64,000 nt of DNA from Agarophyton chilense. Its lineage: Eukaryota > Rhodophyta > Florideophyceae > Gracilariales > Gracilariaceae. Position numbers and translations under genes: made by a program. Below, one piece after another: positions 10,360-21,561 of the stretch. The notes under the pieces were generated by a model. The model made no database searches. It saw nothing but the letters and a program-made list of their open reading frames with translations, and was not told the DNA's origin. Positions within the stretch are counted from its first letter, which is position 1. The number at the start of each line of letters is the position of its first letter. The DNA lies in assembly GCA_030374765.1 (NCBI GenBank), contig JARGXX010000006.1, positions 806,001 to 870,000 on the forward strand. Direction: 5' to 3'.

Positions 10360-11041
10360 TTGCTATGAAAGTGCTCTACAGTACGTGAAATGCCTTTTTG
10401 GCGCAGTTTTTGTAAAGGGATGTGTTTTTGAAACGCACTGTATTAAAGGCAATGCTAGACTTATTATCACCTGCTCTTTTCGCACTGTAGAATTGCTCAG
10501 ATCTGAGCGATCCTTTGATATCGTACTTTTTGAGTGTGATGTGTAATCGGGAGGATTTTGCTATGAAATTGGGCCATTATTCTTATGCTCAGAAACTCGC
10601 AAACAATGCACATAGCAGCGCGAGAAACAAGTAATATTGAAAATCTCGTGTGATATCGGTTCACTCGACAGTAAATCCGACCTTCTCTCCTACGGCTCGG
10701 GACCAATTTGGTACTGTTTCTTGCCCGGCTTTCTGTACTCGGTTTTAGATAAAACTCATACATGAATCCCCTCTTTTACAATGTAGATTTTAATAAAAGG
10801 GTTTTTTGGCCGATGGATTTTTTTAACTCCACACTTTCAAGAACAATTTAGTGTCACGGCCACCACTGGGTCAGTGCAAATCACTATGAAACATTCTTTC
10901 AAAAGCTTAAGCCACATTGTATGCTAAATCTCTTTTCACCATCCCCGATGCAGCTTCTATCGTAGGTACTTACAGTTTATAAAAAATAAAGGCTGCAAAA
11001 TAAAAAACAACAAATCTCTATCCCTGTAGCCGTTTCGCTGC
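10360..11041. other. intergenic, no gene seen
   Basis: AT-rich spacer between the Tc1 relic and the 3' end of the GH16 gene. No ORF with convincing composition. Confidence 0.5.
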
Positions 11042-11911
11042 TTATATTCGAGCCATTTGGTAGCTACGCACATAATAAATGGTCCAAGCGTTTGGAAGCT
11101 TTTTTCCACCGAACTGCCCGGGCTCCCCAAACCAGTTAGGAAATACTTCGGAGTCAAGTTGAAGGTATAAAGGAACATGAAAATCATGGTTACGTTCCCT
11201 GCGTACCTCACGATCATTGAGAAACCAAACAAGGACATCTGGTTTCCAGAGTAGTCCGACTTTTATCTTTTCCTGACTCAAATCGCGTCCAACATCAATC
11301 TTGAGTGGGTTTGATCGAACATTTTCACCATTAGGTCCCGAGTACACCAAAGCATTCATGTTAAACTTACGCTTAAACGGAACATAGGAACCGTCGTAGA
11401 TATCCGGTACTTTTTCACTCGTGGAATACTCGAACACGTCTATCTCAGTGTCACGGGGATTGATAAACCAGAATGCACAACTGACCGGACAATCCATGAG
11501 TTTGCAAGCAATTTCAAAATACCCATATTTACGCTTCTCAGTTGTGCGGATGAAACCAGTAGAGAAACGGCGACTTTTTCCGATACGGCGTCCTTGATTC
11601 TCGTTCAAATACTCCTGAGATGGAGATTCTTCTCGAGTTTCTAACCATAATGCACCATCGCGGATGTAGACGTTTTTCTTTGAGAAATAACTCGGTTCCC
11701 GCCCGACCCATAGAGGATTGTGGCGAACCCATTTGTTTGACCCATACCAGTTTTGGACAGGATAAGAATCGAATTCATCAGACATATTCCAGTCCTTTAC
11801 CCATTTCATGTTCCGAGGCACTTCTTGTTGGAGATAGAAAGGCAATGGAGTATCGTGTTTAGTGGTTGATGGATCATATGGAAGCGGAGGCACATTTTTT
11901 GGAACCGTCAT
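11042..11911 (-). CDS. GH16-family glycoside hydrolase
   Basis: An intact 289-residue single-exon ORF. The catalytic signature of GH16 is at residues 156-161 (E-I-D-V-F-E: nucleophile E156, D158, acid/base E161), preceded by the aromatic strand 'KYGYFE' at 128-133. A C-terminal block has the form 'PNWFG', shared with the second GH16 at 61808-62641. GH16 retaining enzymes cleave beta-1,4 or beta-1,3 glucans and galactans. In red algae, members are suspected of remodelling agar or carrageenan of the cell wall; the substrate here is not predictable from what I see. There is no signal peptide: the protein starts with a Pro-rich segment. ATG 11911 is the first ATG after the TATA box at 12033-12040, which supports this start. 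Confidence 0.85.
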   Translation of the reverse strand: MTVPKNVPPLPYDPSTTKHDTPLPFYLQQEVPRNMKWVKDWNMSDEFDSYPVQNWYGSNKWVRHNPLWVGREPSYFSKKNVYIRDGALWLETREESPSQEYLNENQGRRIGKSRRFSTGFIRTTEKRKYGYFEIACKLMDCPVSCAFWFINPRDTEIDVFEYSTSEKVPDIYDGSYVPFKRKFNMNALVYSGPNGENVRSNPLKIDVGRDLSQEKIKVGLLWKPDVLVWFLNDREVRRERNHDFHVPLYLQLDSEVFPNWFGEPGQFGGKKLPNAWTIYYVRSYQMARI

Positions 11912-12032
11912 TGTGGGGTCGTTTGATGCAGCACTTGATTTCTTAAGATTTAAAACTTCTGTCCTGGACTCTCAGAAGGTTATTGAGATCTGTGAGGTGA
12001 AGCTTGATAGAGGAGGAAGTCAGAAAACTGGT

Positions 12033-12040
12033 CTTTTATA
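12033..12040 (-). promoter_or_regulatory. TATA box of the GH16 gene
   Basis: TATAAAAG on the minus strand, about 120 nt before the GH16 start codon, with no intervening ATG. The spacing gives a leader of roughly 90-95 nt. Confidence 0.6.
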
Positions 12041-12158
12041 TGGATGATATGAAGGACCATGGTTTCACTTTGGAGTTTTTGGCGAGTGAACAAATCATAA
12101 TTAGCTTGGACAACGAAAGAGAGAAAACTCTGTATAGATTGTTGTTCACATCGCATGT

Positions 12159-12191
12159 CACAGCAGTGAAACTACGAATTTCACTGCTGTG
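12159..12191. repeat. perfect 13-bp inverted repeat upstream of the GH16 promoter
   Basis: CACAGCAGTGAAA (12159-12171), 7-nt loop, exact reverse complement (12179-12191). It lies about 120 bp upstream of the TATA box, so it could be an operator-like site or simply a small repeat remnant. Confidence 0.65.
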
Positions 12192-13150
12192 AAGAGTGTA
12201 TGGCATTTACGAAAATGATCACGAGACAGAAGATGAGGTACGCAACACGTCAAAAAAAAAAAATCAAAACTTGCGTTTCGCCTCATTTACCTTCTGGATA
12301 AACTATTCGCAACGGAAGCAGTTGGGCTTCCCCTGTTTCACCACGATCAACAGAAGTTTTGTGCTTTTTTAAAAAAAAACTTGGCAGAGGATATGTTGGA
12401 ATGCCCGAGAACTGGCACCACTACGGAAAGATGGTGATGTAAATGGTGATGTAAATGGATATAGATATCAATAGAATTTATGAATTTCCTTTCTGGAATT
12501 GAAGTGCAGTAATGCCGAGTACAAGTGCACGGAAACTTAGTCTGGACAGTTAAGTACACAATCCTAGATTGTAATCAGAGGTGACATACAACTTCGATGT
12601 GAGATGGGAGAACAAGACGTTGTGATGGATGCTTAGTTTTTGGTTGGTGCATTAATCGCTCCCGCTAGCAAAAGCCAATGACGACGATGCGACAAAGATT
12701 GAGCTCATACGATACAGCAAATGCAACATGAAGGGCACTTGGCAACAACGTGATGTTTTGTTACTTTCGACATGGCATCGTCTGTTTGGCGACAAGGAGA
12801 GAAGACGAGCACGAACGTAATTCTGGGGAATTGTGAAGGTTCTTTAATGTCATGATGCTGCAGATCATCGCCGGCTGTTGTGCGGAAGACAAGAGTCAAA
12901 GTAAAGGTATCAGCGACATACACGTCTTGCAGCTTGCTTGCGCAGATGGCCTTGCTAGGTGCGCAAGAAAAAGTTATTGAAGAGGTTTTAGCTGAGACAC
13001 GTACTGTGCTCGTGAGCTGACGAAGCTGGCGACTTTGCGAAGATAAAACTTGTGCTCGCCTCAGTTGTGGAAGAAAAGCAGATTAGGCCCGACAACAAGA
13101 GTGTGTGAATTAAAGAGAAGTTTGGGGTGCCAGGTGAACACCTTCTCAAT
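12192..13150. other. intergenic, no gene seen
   Basis: No convincing ORF. It contains short A-runs and a direct repeat of 'ggtgatgtaaat' near 12435-12455. Confidence 0.5.
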
Positions 13151-13238
13151 GGGTCTGTAGCTCAATTGGTAGAGTGCTCCCTTAGCATGGGAGAGGTACC
13201 GGGATCGAATGCGAGAGCAGATTGGCCCGGCAGATCCA
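13151..13238 (+). tRNA. tRNA-Ala (AGC) with a 15-nt insertion in the T-loop
   Basis: The cloverleaf is complete: acceptor GGGTCTG/CAGATCC (one G-T pair), D-arm, anticodon stem CTCCC/GGGAG with loop TTAGCAT (anticodon AGC), and T-stem CCGGG (13199-13203) with CCCGG (13226-13230). Between the T-stem halves there are 22 nt instead of 7. The normal loop ATCGAAT is followed by an extra 15 nt (13211-13225). Removing 15 nt gives a 73-nt mature tRNA with discriminator A at 13238. A Pol III terminator (T5) is at 13250-13254. The insert is probably an ectopic intron removed by tRNA splicing endonuclease; the exact splice points are ambiguous. Confidence 0.88.
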
Positions 13239-13494
13239 TCACACGTGTGTTTTTGTTCAATCTGCACTATCAGCCTGACAAGTGTCCACAGTTCTGGCGA
13301 CAGTCAAAAATGTAGTGAAAAAATTTTCAACTATTCGGTCGATATTTAGAAAGAAAATTTGTTTTGTATTTCTAGGCTTACAGTGAATCCTTTCGCAGCA
13401 GTCAGGCGAATCTGAACGCCTACCAAGAATGAATCAGAAAACGAGCCATGGCAGCTTGCTGGGCCTTTAGCACGAGGAGCAAAAAAGGACGGAC

Positions 13495-13582
13495 TGGATC
13501 TGCCGGGCCAATCTGCTTTTGCTTTCGATCCCGGTACCTCTCCCATGCTAAGGGAGCACTCTACCAATTGAGCTACAGACCC
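13495..13582 (-). tRNA. tRNA-Ala (AGC), second copy with a 15-nt T-loop insertion
   Basis: Same cloverleaf as 13151-13238, on the opposite strand and converging towards it (256 bp apart). It also has 22 nt between the T-stem halves. The insertion differs from the other copy at two positions (GCAAAAG against GCGAGAG at its start), while the mature arms are the same. A T6 terminator follows (13481-13486, read on the minus strand). Conservation of the arms together with variation in the insert argues that the insert is removed from the mature tRNA. Confidence 0.88.
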
Positions 13583-13632
13583 ATACATCTGACATCTTCA
13601 TGGGTGAAAGCAAACTTATATAGACTACATGC

Positions 13633-13791
13633 TGCGAATCGGGGGGCGACCGCTGGCAGATTTAGACTACCCCGGGGGGGGGGGGGGGGGGGACACTCTC
13701 TGTAGTAGAGGTTTTAGAGGTTGTTTCCACCTGTTACCCTCAGGGTGGTATAAACCTGCAAGCGGTCACCCCCCCAATCGCACAATCTCCC
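13633..13791. mobile_element. MITE-like inverted-repeat element, copy A
   Basis: The left end GCGAATCGGGGGGCGACCGC and the right end (reverse complement, starting TGCGATTGGGGGGGTGACCG) form a terminal inverted repeat that extends into a second arm with 'TTTAGACTACCC'. The interior has the family motif 'GGTTGTTT-CACCTGT'. A run of 19 G (13674-13692) sits in the left arm. Related copies lie at 22713-22883 and 23113-23250. It has no coding capacity. Confidence 0.75.
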
Positions 13792-15314
13792 ATATATATA
13801 TATATATTTCAATTATCGACGATCGAATTTAATACTCTAGTAGCACAGGAAAACTCTCAGGCAATACCTGAAAGAGAGTCGTCAACTGTTCGCTGAAATG
13901 GAACGCAACGATATTCGGGTTTAACCGCAGGTCATTGGCGCTCACGTGTACTTTGCCGAATCGGCTGCTTCTCGAAGCACTCTGAAAGAGTGCAAGCACG
14001 CCATCTCACCGCCTTCCCAAAATGATCATCGTGCGCGAAAACCGCAAACCGCTCTGAAACGAACAAAATGGCTTCTTCATTCGAACGCGACATCATATAA
14101 TAGTAACCCGCGTTGTTCACTAGGCTCCACAGACCAAAACTCTGTTTTTAAACTCTGCGGAGGACCAATTTGCCCTGTCCTTTTAGAGCCAAAGCTCTCA
14201 TGATGTGGCGTTCACCACATTGATAGAAACAGACTCGAGACAATTGGATGTGCGCTACAACAAGGGGTTCGACTTGTCTCAAAAAGACGCGTCATCATTT
14301 CTGTGCGCACTGTCATTGTAGAGAGTATCAAAAGTTTTGAGTATCGCAAGATAATCTGTTCATCGCTTTGATTTGCATCAGATTGTAGCAAAACACCGAA
14401 ATAACTTAGCGCCGCCGGCCTTTGCTCCAATTCTCAGCCCTGGGAGCAACAAGATACGGGCTTCGTTCATGACACACGCAACTGTACGACACGTTTAGTT
14501 TCCGAGCTGTCACTCACCGAAACTTCTGAAAACGTGAAGGCGAAAATATTAAAAAAACCCAATCTTCAAGGCTTGTTTGTGTATTTATGCATTAGAGCTA
14601 AGTGACAAGAATCACTAAAACGCACAGAAATATTGATATCATTGATAGACATAAAAGTTGCGTGGAATAAAGCAAAGATGGGTTCCCATTGTGTAAAAGT
14701 TAAAACATTTAGAGCCATTGTTTCCAAACCAAATAGCGACATTTTCCGTAGATCTGAAAAGTCTCTTAGGATATTTAAGAAACACATCAGCGGGGACAAG
14801 GAATAGGAAGAAAGAAGCGAAACTTGCCAAGCCTACGGCCACGCATATCACGAAATCCAGGGGGCTTTTGGATGTTTAATGACGTAGTATGATGAATAGT
14901 CATTTTTTTAAAAAATGAGAAAGCACTTCCACCCGCCCACCATTTTGCCCCCCTAACCTTCAATCAGAGTACTCGCCCTCCTCAGCGGTTGCAAGCAGTC
15001 AGGCGACCGTTTTCTAACCTCCAAAGTTCCATTTATGAATCGTTATCTGCTGAAATTCCTTTTTTGTACCCCGAAGCTGCTTGTTGCGATATCCATGCTG
15101 CCTTTCGTTTCCAAAAAGATTCTTCCTGTCCCGGACATAATCTTATATGTACACTGCTTTCAGTTTTGAAGTCTATTTAAAAGGTTCATCCATCACAAAT
15201 TTGGTACAAAGCACCTCAAGATCTTCCATCTCTTGTTCTGTGCTCGAGAAAAGATCGGTATACATAGAGATATAGAGATATAGAGATATATTTTTTTATA
15301 TAACTGCATTTACA
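13792..15314. other. intergenic; (AT)n microsatellites, no gene seen
   Basis: An (AT) tract follows copy A directly (about 13792-13806). An imperfect 'atatagag' repeat precedes the zinc-finger gene at about 15260-15300. No ORF between them has recognisable content. Confidence 0.5.
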
Positions 15315-15857
15315 ATGGATTTTCCTCCCCGGTTTCCTAAGCTACCCCCTGGCTTCTTTCACAAAATAGACGAGAAAATCAATGCAGCAAAGCCTAATCG
15401 TGACCCTAGTGAAACATGGATTCCTTGTGACTATTGCGAATTGGTTTTCGACACTCATGATAAACTTTTGGATCACGCTTTTCACCACAGTCCAAGAGAC
15501 AGGGTTTCGGAGTGCAAAGAATGTGGGAAGCTTATTGATAAGATGTGTCTAGAAGATCACCTCAAGGTAAGTTTTCAACGCTTTTCTCTCGTGAACAACG
15601 GTTTTTAGCGGATTACTAATTTCCATTGTGTTTAGGCTCATTATGTGAAAAGAGTGTTCATCTGCAACAGATGTGGATTCAAAAACAGTGATATGCGCGC
15701 TTTAATGTCTCACACAAAAAACGATCATCGATACATTCGATGTAGATTCTGTCAAATTCATTTTACTAGACGAGAAATGCTTCACCATCTCCAAATATGT
15801 GAAAAAGAGAAAAAGGAAATGAATCACATAGAACAAGCGCTCAGTAGACTTAATTAG
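15315..15857 (+). CDS. C2H2 zinc-finger protein (two exons)
   Basis: CDS join 15315-15566 and 15636-15857, 157 residues. The 69-nt intron has donor GTAAGT, a branch-like TTACTAAT and acceptor TTTAG; the splice is in phase 0. Four finger-like units follow each other: C38-C41-H54-H58, C67-C70-H82-H86 (spanning the exon junction), then CNRC with two His, and a final CRFC unit ending H-x4-C. Spacing C-x2-C-x12-H-x3-5-H fits classical nucleic-acid-binding fingers. The N-terminus is Pro-rich. The family could not be narrowed further. The intron in the middle of finger 2 and the coherent joined frame make this one of the safest gene models in the window. Confidence 0.8.
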
Positions 15858-17582
15858 ACTACGCACAGCACCTAAAAGCACAAACTGTAAAGATGCGTGA
15901 GGGGCGTTGTACAAATGCGGGAAAATGTGCTGATTCTTGAAGAAGGTTGCTTGTTTCGTCCTTCGGGTCGTCCGGGTCGCGCTTGTCGTCCGAGATGGAG
16001 AGCACGGCGAGTCGGGATCTCTAGTGTAGTCTAATATCTAGTCTAACTTAGTAGCCGTTAGGGCCTGTTGCGAAGCTGTTAGCCCTGATCTGAAAACTAA
16101 CGAAAACTAGGTAGGGCTGCTTCAAGCCTTGGACTAGATACGTAGCTTTAAGCAGACCAGGCCACGACGCTCTTCTTTCTAGAAACTAACGCTACGTTAC
16201 AATCGCTTCTTCTTTAGACCGGAAAGTCTTTGTTGTGGATTCGCGCGATAAAAGGATGCAACTGCATCTTTGGAGTTGTTAAGAGCGTTGCCCTGTAGCC
16301 GTCGCTTCGCGCCAAAAAACATCTCACATGCCAACCTCTGTTGCTCAGAGACTCGTGACAAACAGGGCACATTTCTGCCCAGTTTGTCACAAGTCTGAAA
16401 CAGTTTTCTTTAAATCTGTGATTTTGTCAAAATGTAATTTACAAAACCCCTAACGAAACCTTCCTCTACTTGAAGAGACGTTATAATGATCAAGAGTAAT
16501 GTTCCAAAGTCGGCTTTTAGAGGCAAAAATCCGTTTTGAACACATCAAGAGTTCCAACAAGCAACGTACGTAGAACATACGTCAGATTCTGACTTTGTCA
16601 AATTTTCCGTAGGCCATATCTCTCCTTCAGCCATTCAGGATTTTCCAAAAGAGCATGATGCTCTTAATTGACAAAGTGCTCACAACTCGTTGTCATTATT
16701 GCAAGATTGCAAAAGTTCAATGCGCCATTTTATTATACACCACAATACAGCACCTTTTCGTTCTCCTCTACCACCTTGTACCATTTGGCATGACTTTTCG
16801 GCTCTAAATTTTCTTTTGTTGTGCTTTCTGCCTATCACATCACTTCCGCGCCCGATCTACCATTTTATCAGCGCATCGCGACGTTGTTGTATCACCGCAA
16901 TGAGCCATCCAGCGCATCATCGCGAAGTCGTACCCTGGCAACATCGGAACTTAACGTATTTAGATTCAGCGCAGCACACGGTGTACGTCGCCATTGCAGC
17001 ACACTTGAAGGTTGGCCTACGGGTTTCGTTGCTCAATTAAACAAACTACTAACTTCTATGTTGAACCAGCTTTAAACATTCAATTACTAGCTCTACGAGT
17101 ATATAAGGGTAGAACCGATACAAGGTTCAGCCAAATAAGAGAGCTAAAATCCAAGAATTAAAAGTGAATTAACGTTCAGTAAGCTACTCTTACACGGAGA
17201 GCAAAGCGCGGGAGGGAGCGTTAAGAAGAGCGTAAGAGAGTACAGCAGCAAAAGTTCGAGCTAAAAAAAGGTTAATGCTACGATGGAGGTTCTGAGACAA
17301 AAGAATTAGCACACGTGTTGCGTCGTCGATTTTTCTTGCATGCCATTTTTCTTTTTTCTTTTTCGGATAAGCTTATTGCCCTCTTCATGCGCGTAGCACA
17401 GCGACGGCAACAACACATGGAAACTCTCATTGAAATGCATTGAATATTTTCTGCTTGTAATGAGCGTACTCCTCTAGCGAAGGCGGTCGGCATTGAAGGT
17501 ACTGCGATATGTGATTCGAATATATGCAATTGTAGTAGTTTGATAGGAGCATCGCCCTCAGATAAAGGTTTCCACCCGGAGC
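15858..17582. other. intergenic, possibly an unrecognised LTR-like promoter
   Basis: No coding sequence recognised. A TATATAA at about 17099-17105 is followed by a purine-rich, stop-filled stretch, as in LTR promoters or untranslated leaders. No partner repeat was found within the window. Confidence 0.35.
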
Positions 17583-18047
17583 CTAAAGGACTTTCATAAT
17601 TCTTCCGAAGTTTACTGTGGCGAAGTGCATTTTGATTTCCTTAAACAACCACTTACGGTTATTCGTTCCGAGGACATTGCTTTGTTTAAGGATTGTTAAG
17701 GCAGCAACAGATTTGCGGCCTGGAACGGTGTCTTTAAAAAGCATAGATCTAAGCATCCCGAGTCCGCGGCAATGTTGCGTTCCCATGACATCAAAAATAA
17801 TTCAGAGGACATAATCAAGGCCGCTCTCTACTTATAGAGTCCATTCATGAATCGTTTCTTCTAGAGGTCCCTGATCATGTTGGATTAGCCCATCCGGTGT
17901 ATTGGTCGCTTGAAACTTGATCGCATGCTTTCTCTTCTGCCAGTTATGTAATACGCGCTGTGCTAAATGCCCTTTTGGTCGGGTAATTCCGAGCACTGTT
18001 CCATCGATAAAGCCTACACGGTTTTGGCAAAGCGTCCTTATTATCAT
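17583..18047 (-). pseudogene. PIF/Harbinger-type DDE transposase fragment
   Basis: 18047-17832 encodes a block with 'GFIDGT', then RP, then 'HAIKFQA' and 'PDGLI', the pattern around the first catalytic Asp of HARBI1/DDE_Tnp_4 proteins. 17786-17583, in another frame, continues with a DPA-region remnant and a final VEWLFKEI-like helix ('KWLFKEIKMHF'). Only the C-terminal half of a transposase is present and the frame is broken, so it is inactive. Harbinger elements normally also encode a Myb/SANT-like partner; a decayed protein of that type lies at 49136-50463, too far away to be the same copy. Confidence 0.65.
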
Positions 18048-21000
18048 AGATACACACCACTTACAAGTCTAATAATGCCTCTATGAGAAAAGTACTAATA
18101 GAAGTCGTTAAACGATGCTCTCTTTTATGGAGAAAGTGGTCTATATCTTTCCAAAACATTAAAAATAGATGCAGTCCCTGTTTTCAAAGAACATTACCAG
18201 ATCCATACACCTTGTAGAAGCAGAAAGTCTACGAAGAACGACACGAAGCGTAGGTACTTGGTCTACAGCGTAACGTTTTTTTGTTGTTCTTTTCTTTCAT
18301 CTTGGCAATCCCATTATGGCGATGAGTCTCCCTACATGTTGCTCACGGAAAAGAAATTTCAAAAGACAGTCAAGCTCTGAAAATAGGTTGAAATTAAATG
18401 TGAATTTAACGAAAGAAGTGCGATTTCGACGCTCAAGAAGATGGTTTTTGTCAGTCTGCGTGGCGAAAAACCGAGTTGCCTCTTTGAAAATGGTTTTGGT
18501 TGAGAAAAGAGGATGTGGCATGCGTTGATCTTCGCTCGAAAAGCGCCCAGAGCATTACAGAGGTTTTATCTACTCTATATCGCACTTTGATCGGAGCAAA
18601 GTCTTTTTGTGTGCTAGGAGGTGCAATAGTTGGGGAAAAAAGGTGGTGCCTCGATGGGCCGAGTAGAAGAGCTGAGCCTTCTATGTGTAATACTCACAAA
18701 GACTGAATTCTACCGCGACGGCGGAAGCTGACTTGTCACTGCCAATTGCCAAATTTCGGAAACCCCATCTCTCTTGCGGTATATCAAAATTTCTGAGTTT
18801 GGAATTTGTGAACACCTACTTTGCGTAAGCTCTCAATTGTGTGGGCTTTCTTCTCTGCCGATCCCACCTTAATCCGCCGCTGCTTTGACATTGTGCATAT
18901 TATTCTCTTTCGAGCCGCACCATAAACAACCGAATGACCTTGCCCAGCCAAGCCGATATTCTTTTGTTTCGGTGGGTATTACTGTAAAAGTTCCGTTCTA
19001 CAATGTCAACAGTAGAAGGCATTCTTTCTCATCGGAAGCGTGGTAGAGGATATCAGTGGTTGGTGCTGATGGAAAACTCAACTACGCACGAAGCTCAATG
19101 GCAGCCCACTCGGGGCTTTTTGAACGCAGATGGAAAGCTGACTGAGGTATTCCACTAGTATATTGTTCAAAAAAAGTTGCTTACACATCTACATTGAATG
19201 GATTGTCGCGGATATCACTACGAACTTGGGGGATAATAGTGTATCAGTTGATACTGTCTTTGTAATTGTAATTGAAGTAGTCGTGTTTGGAAGGGGTGTT
19301 GCAGGTCTACATGGTCGCCGAGAAAGGGAGCAGGCATTTAAAGCTGTGACGATGCTCGAAAGGTGCTGGATTAAAAAGAGCATCGATCAGTCATAAGAAC
19401 AATTCCGTTGAAGACTATTCCATCCGTTGCACTGACCTTCTTAAGCTTTGCTGGTAGTCAATTCAACCAAGACGTACGACGATCAAGTGCAATGTATTGA
19501 TAATCTGATTTTTCTGTTGGTTGTTCGTCACTGTGCGTCGTGTTACAGAGCCCCCTAATTTTGCTGAAAAGACATATGTCGCAACCTACGTACGGCCTCA
19601 CTAGGCGCTGTTTGTTCAACAGTATCTCTTTTCTGATTTGGACAGCTAGACTACAAAAAAACAAAATAGATCGAATGCACGATGCTCAATCCGTTTAAAG
19701 CGGGCTTGCTGCCGAGCGACAACATATTATTTAACTGGTCTTGAAATTATGTGAACGTTCAGTTGCGTTTGGAGATCATCAGAGAGACCAAATGCTTCAA
19801 ATGGATTGATTTTAAGAATGGCATCGTCCTAGAGACATGGTGAATTCGGGGGACAGCTCACCCAAAAGCAGCTTAGAATACTAAATGATTGACTCTAAAC
19901 ATGCTGGGCACGAACATTACAGCATCTCCATCGGCGGTGTGTGGAAATCAACACAACAGCATATTATTCCTCCACTAGTCAATTTGTTATTATGAGTTGC
20001 AAAATTGCTTTTTTGGTTATTTGCTCAAAACATCGATTTTCGCACCGGTGCAGTACATATCAACTCCAATCGCAACCGACGCATGCACAATGTGGGCCTA
20101 CAAAACAGGTATCTGATGGTCAACAGACCTCATTGTAGTTTTGCTCGAGTCCAGCGGTGGCGAAAAGCTACTCTGCCAAGAAGGCTCAAAGTCCGGCTAA
20201 GCTACAAAGATTGAAGCTGCTGCAAAGCGATCATTCCTCTCCTACTTTGCCGCAAAATGTGTGCATAAATTTATGTAGTTCAAGTCGTTTAAGGCTCTCG
20301 TTATCGGTGTTTCATCGCGTAGGAGTTAATAAGAAACATGATCCATTTTTTACGCAGAGAAAAATGATTTGTACACAAATTGACCAATACGCAGCTGGCA
20401 CGTTTTTGCTTCGATGGAACTCGGGCAAAGGAGGATAATTCGCTCCATTTACACGATTGAATCTTGCCGATGCATTGACGCATGCCCGGTGGAGTTGCTC
20501 TTGCCCATCATTACTTTCCGATTTCAAAGCAAATTCGAACACCCAGAAATGAAATCCAAGTGCACATGAAGCATGACACAAGGCCAGCAGTCGTGTAAAG
20601 GTCCGCGTCGCGAGACTGTGGCTGGATAAGACCACGGACGCGGATCGTTGATCAAGATGAGGAGGCTGGAAGACAAGCTGTCATAAAGCAGATTCAATTT
20701 GTGGTTCGATTTCTACTTCGCGTATCGGTGATGCGCCGCTGCATGTCGTCGCGGACGTGGCCGTGCTTTGTTGTGCAATGTGGATATGTTTGGGCGTTCG
20801 GTTGTTACGAACCCGGATCATGGGTTTGGAGAGGCCCATGTGTAGCAAAAAGCCCCGCACAGCGGCGCGTTTGTAGTAAGTTCAGTTCAGTCAGGGCGCT
20901 ACGGCTGGGGCACGCAATATTATGTTGTGGATTAGGAGTTGGAGTTTTGGTGAAGAGGATGGATCAATTGACAATGAGAATGGCATTGATCAAGCTAGTT

Positions 21001-21129
21001 TAGACAACAACAAAACACATATATTTGTTTACTTGCGATGGAAGCGCTAATGAAAACGCCACAATTCTAAGATGAAGAAGGCAAAAGAGAGCAGACTGGT
21101 TTGATTAAAAAGCAGTGAACGAACGAGAT
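18048..21129. other. intergenic, no gene recognised
   Basis: 3 kb of mixed composition. Several ORFs of 60-107 codons occur on both strands, overlap each other and show no family feature, signal peptide or splice pattern. Confidence 0.45.
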
Positions 21130-21459
21130 CTACCACGGTACAAACTCGAACGGCGTAGCAAGCACATCCTCAAATTCAGGCGTAACGGTGGGTTCAACAT
21201 CGTCGCCGTGCATGTCTTCCGCGCCCGGTGTGACGGTGGGTGCGACAAACATATCCGTCGGCATTGGAGACGGACGTGTGACGAAGAGGGAGGGACGCGG
21301 CGGCGGAGTGACCACGGTGGCGGTGAACACAAGAGGGGATGACGGAGGCGGCGGCAAGGGTTGCAATTTGTCGACGCCGACACCCTCGGCACTCGGCGGC
21401 TGCGCCAGCGCCACCTGCAGTAGGGCGAACACGACGATCAAAGAGGAGACTTTGGACAT
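21130..21459 (-). CDS. small secreted proline-rich protein (copy 1)
   Basis: 109 residues, single exon. Residues 1-20 form a clear signal peptide ending in ALA, then the mature protein starts Q-P-P. The mature N-terminus carries GVG, one acidic residue, L and the block PLPPPPSS. The rest is Pro/Thr/Val-rich with repeats of 'VTP'. The same architecture occurs in the divergent ORF at 24052-24462, so the two form a family. A TATAAAGG box lies about 95 nt upstream (21554-21561, minus strand). Function is unknown; a cell-wall or extracellular-matrix protein is a reasonable guess from composition. The ATG at 21459 is the first after the TATA box. Confidence 0.75.
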   Translation of the reverse strand: MSKVSSLIVVFALLQVALAQPPSAEGVGVDKLQPLPPPPSSPLVFTATVVTPPPRPSLFVTRPSPMPTDMFVAPTVTPGAEDMHGDDVEPTVTPEFEDVLATPFEFVPW

Positions 21460-21553
21460 TAAGCGATTTTGATAAGGAACGGGGGAAGAGTTTGGGCGAG
21501 TGAGGAAGATGGAGCAAGTGAAATGGTGTACGGGGGGGTGATGGTGATGCGTC

Positions 21554-21561
21554 CCTTTATA
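21554..21561 (-). promoter_or_regulatory. TATA box of secreted proline-rich gene, copy 1
   Basis: TATAAAGG on the minus strand, about 95 nt before the start codon at 21459. The paralogous gene at 24052 has TATAAA at a similar distance. Confidence 0.6.
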
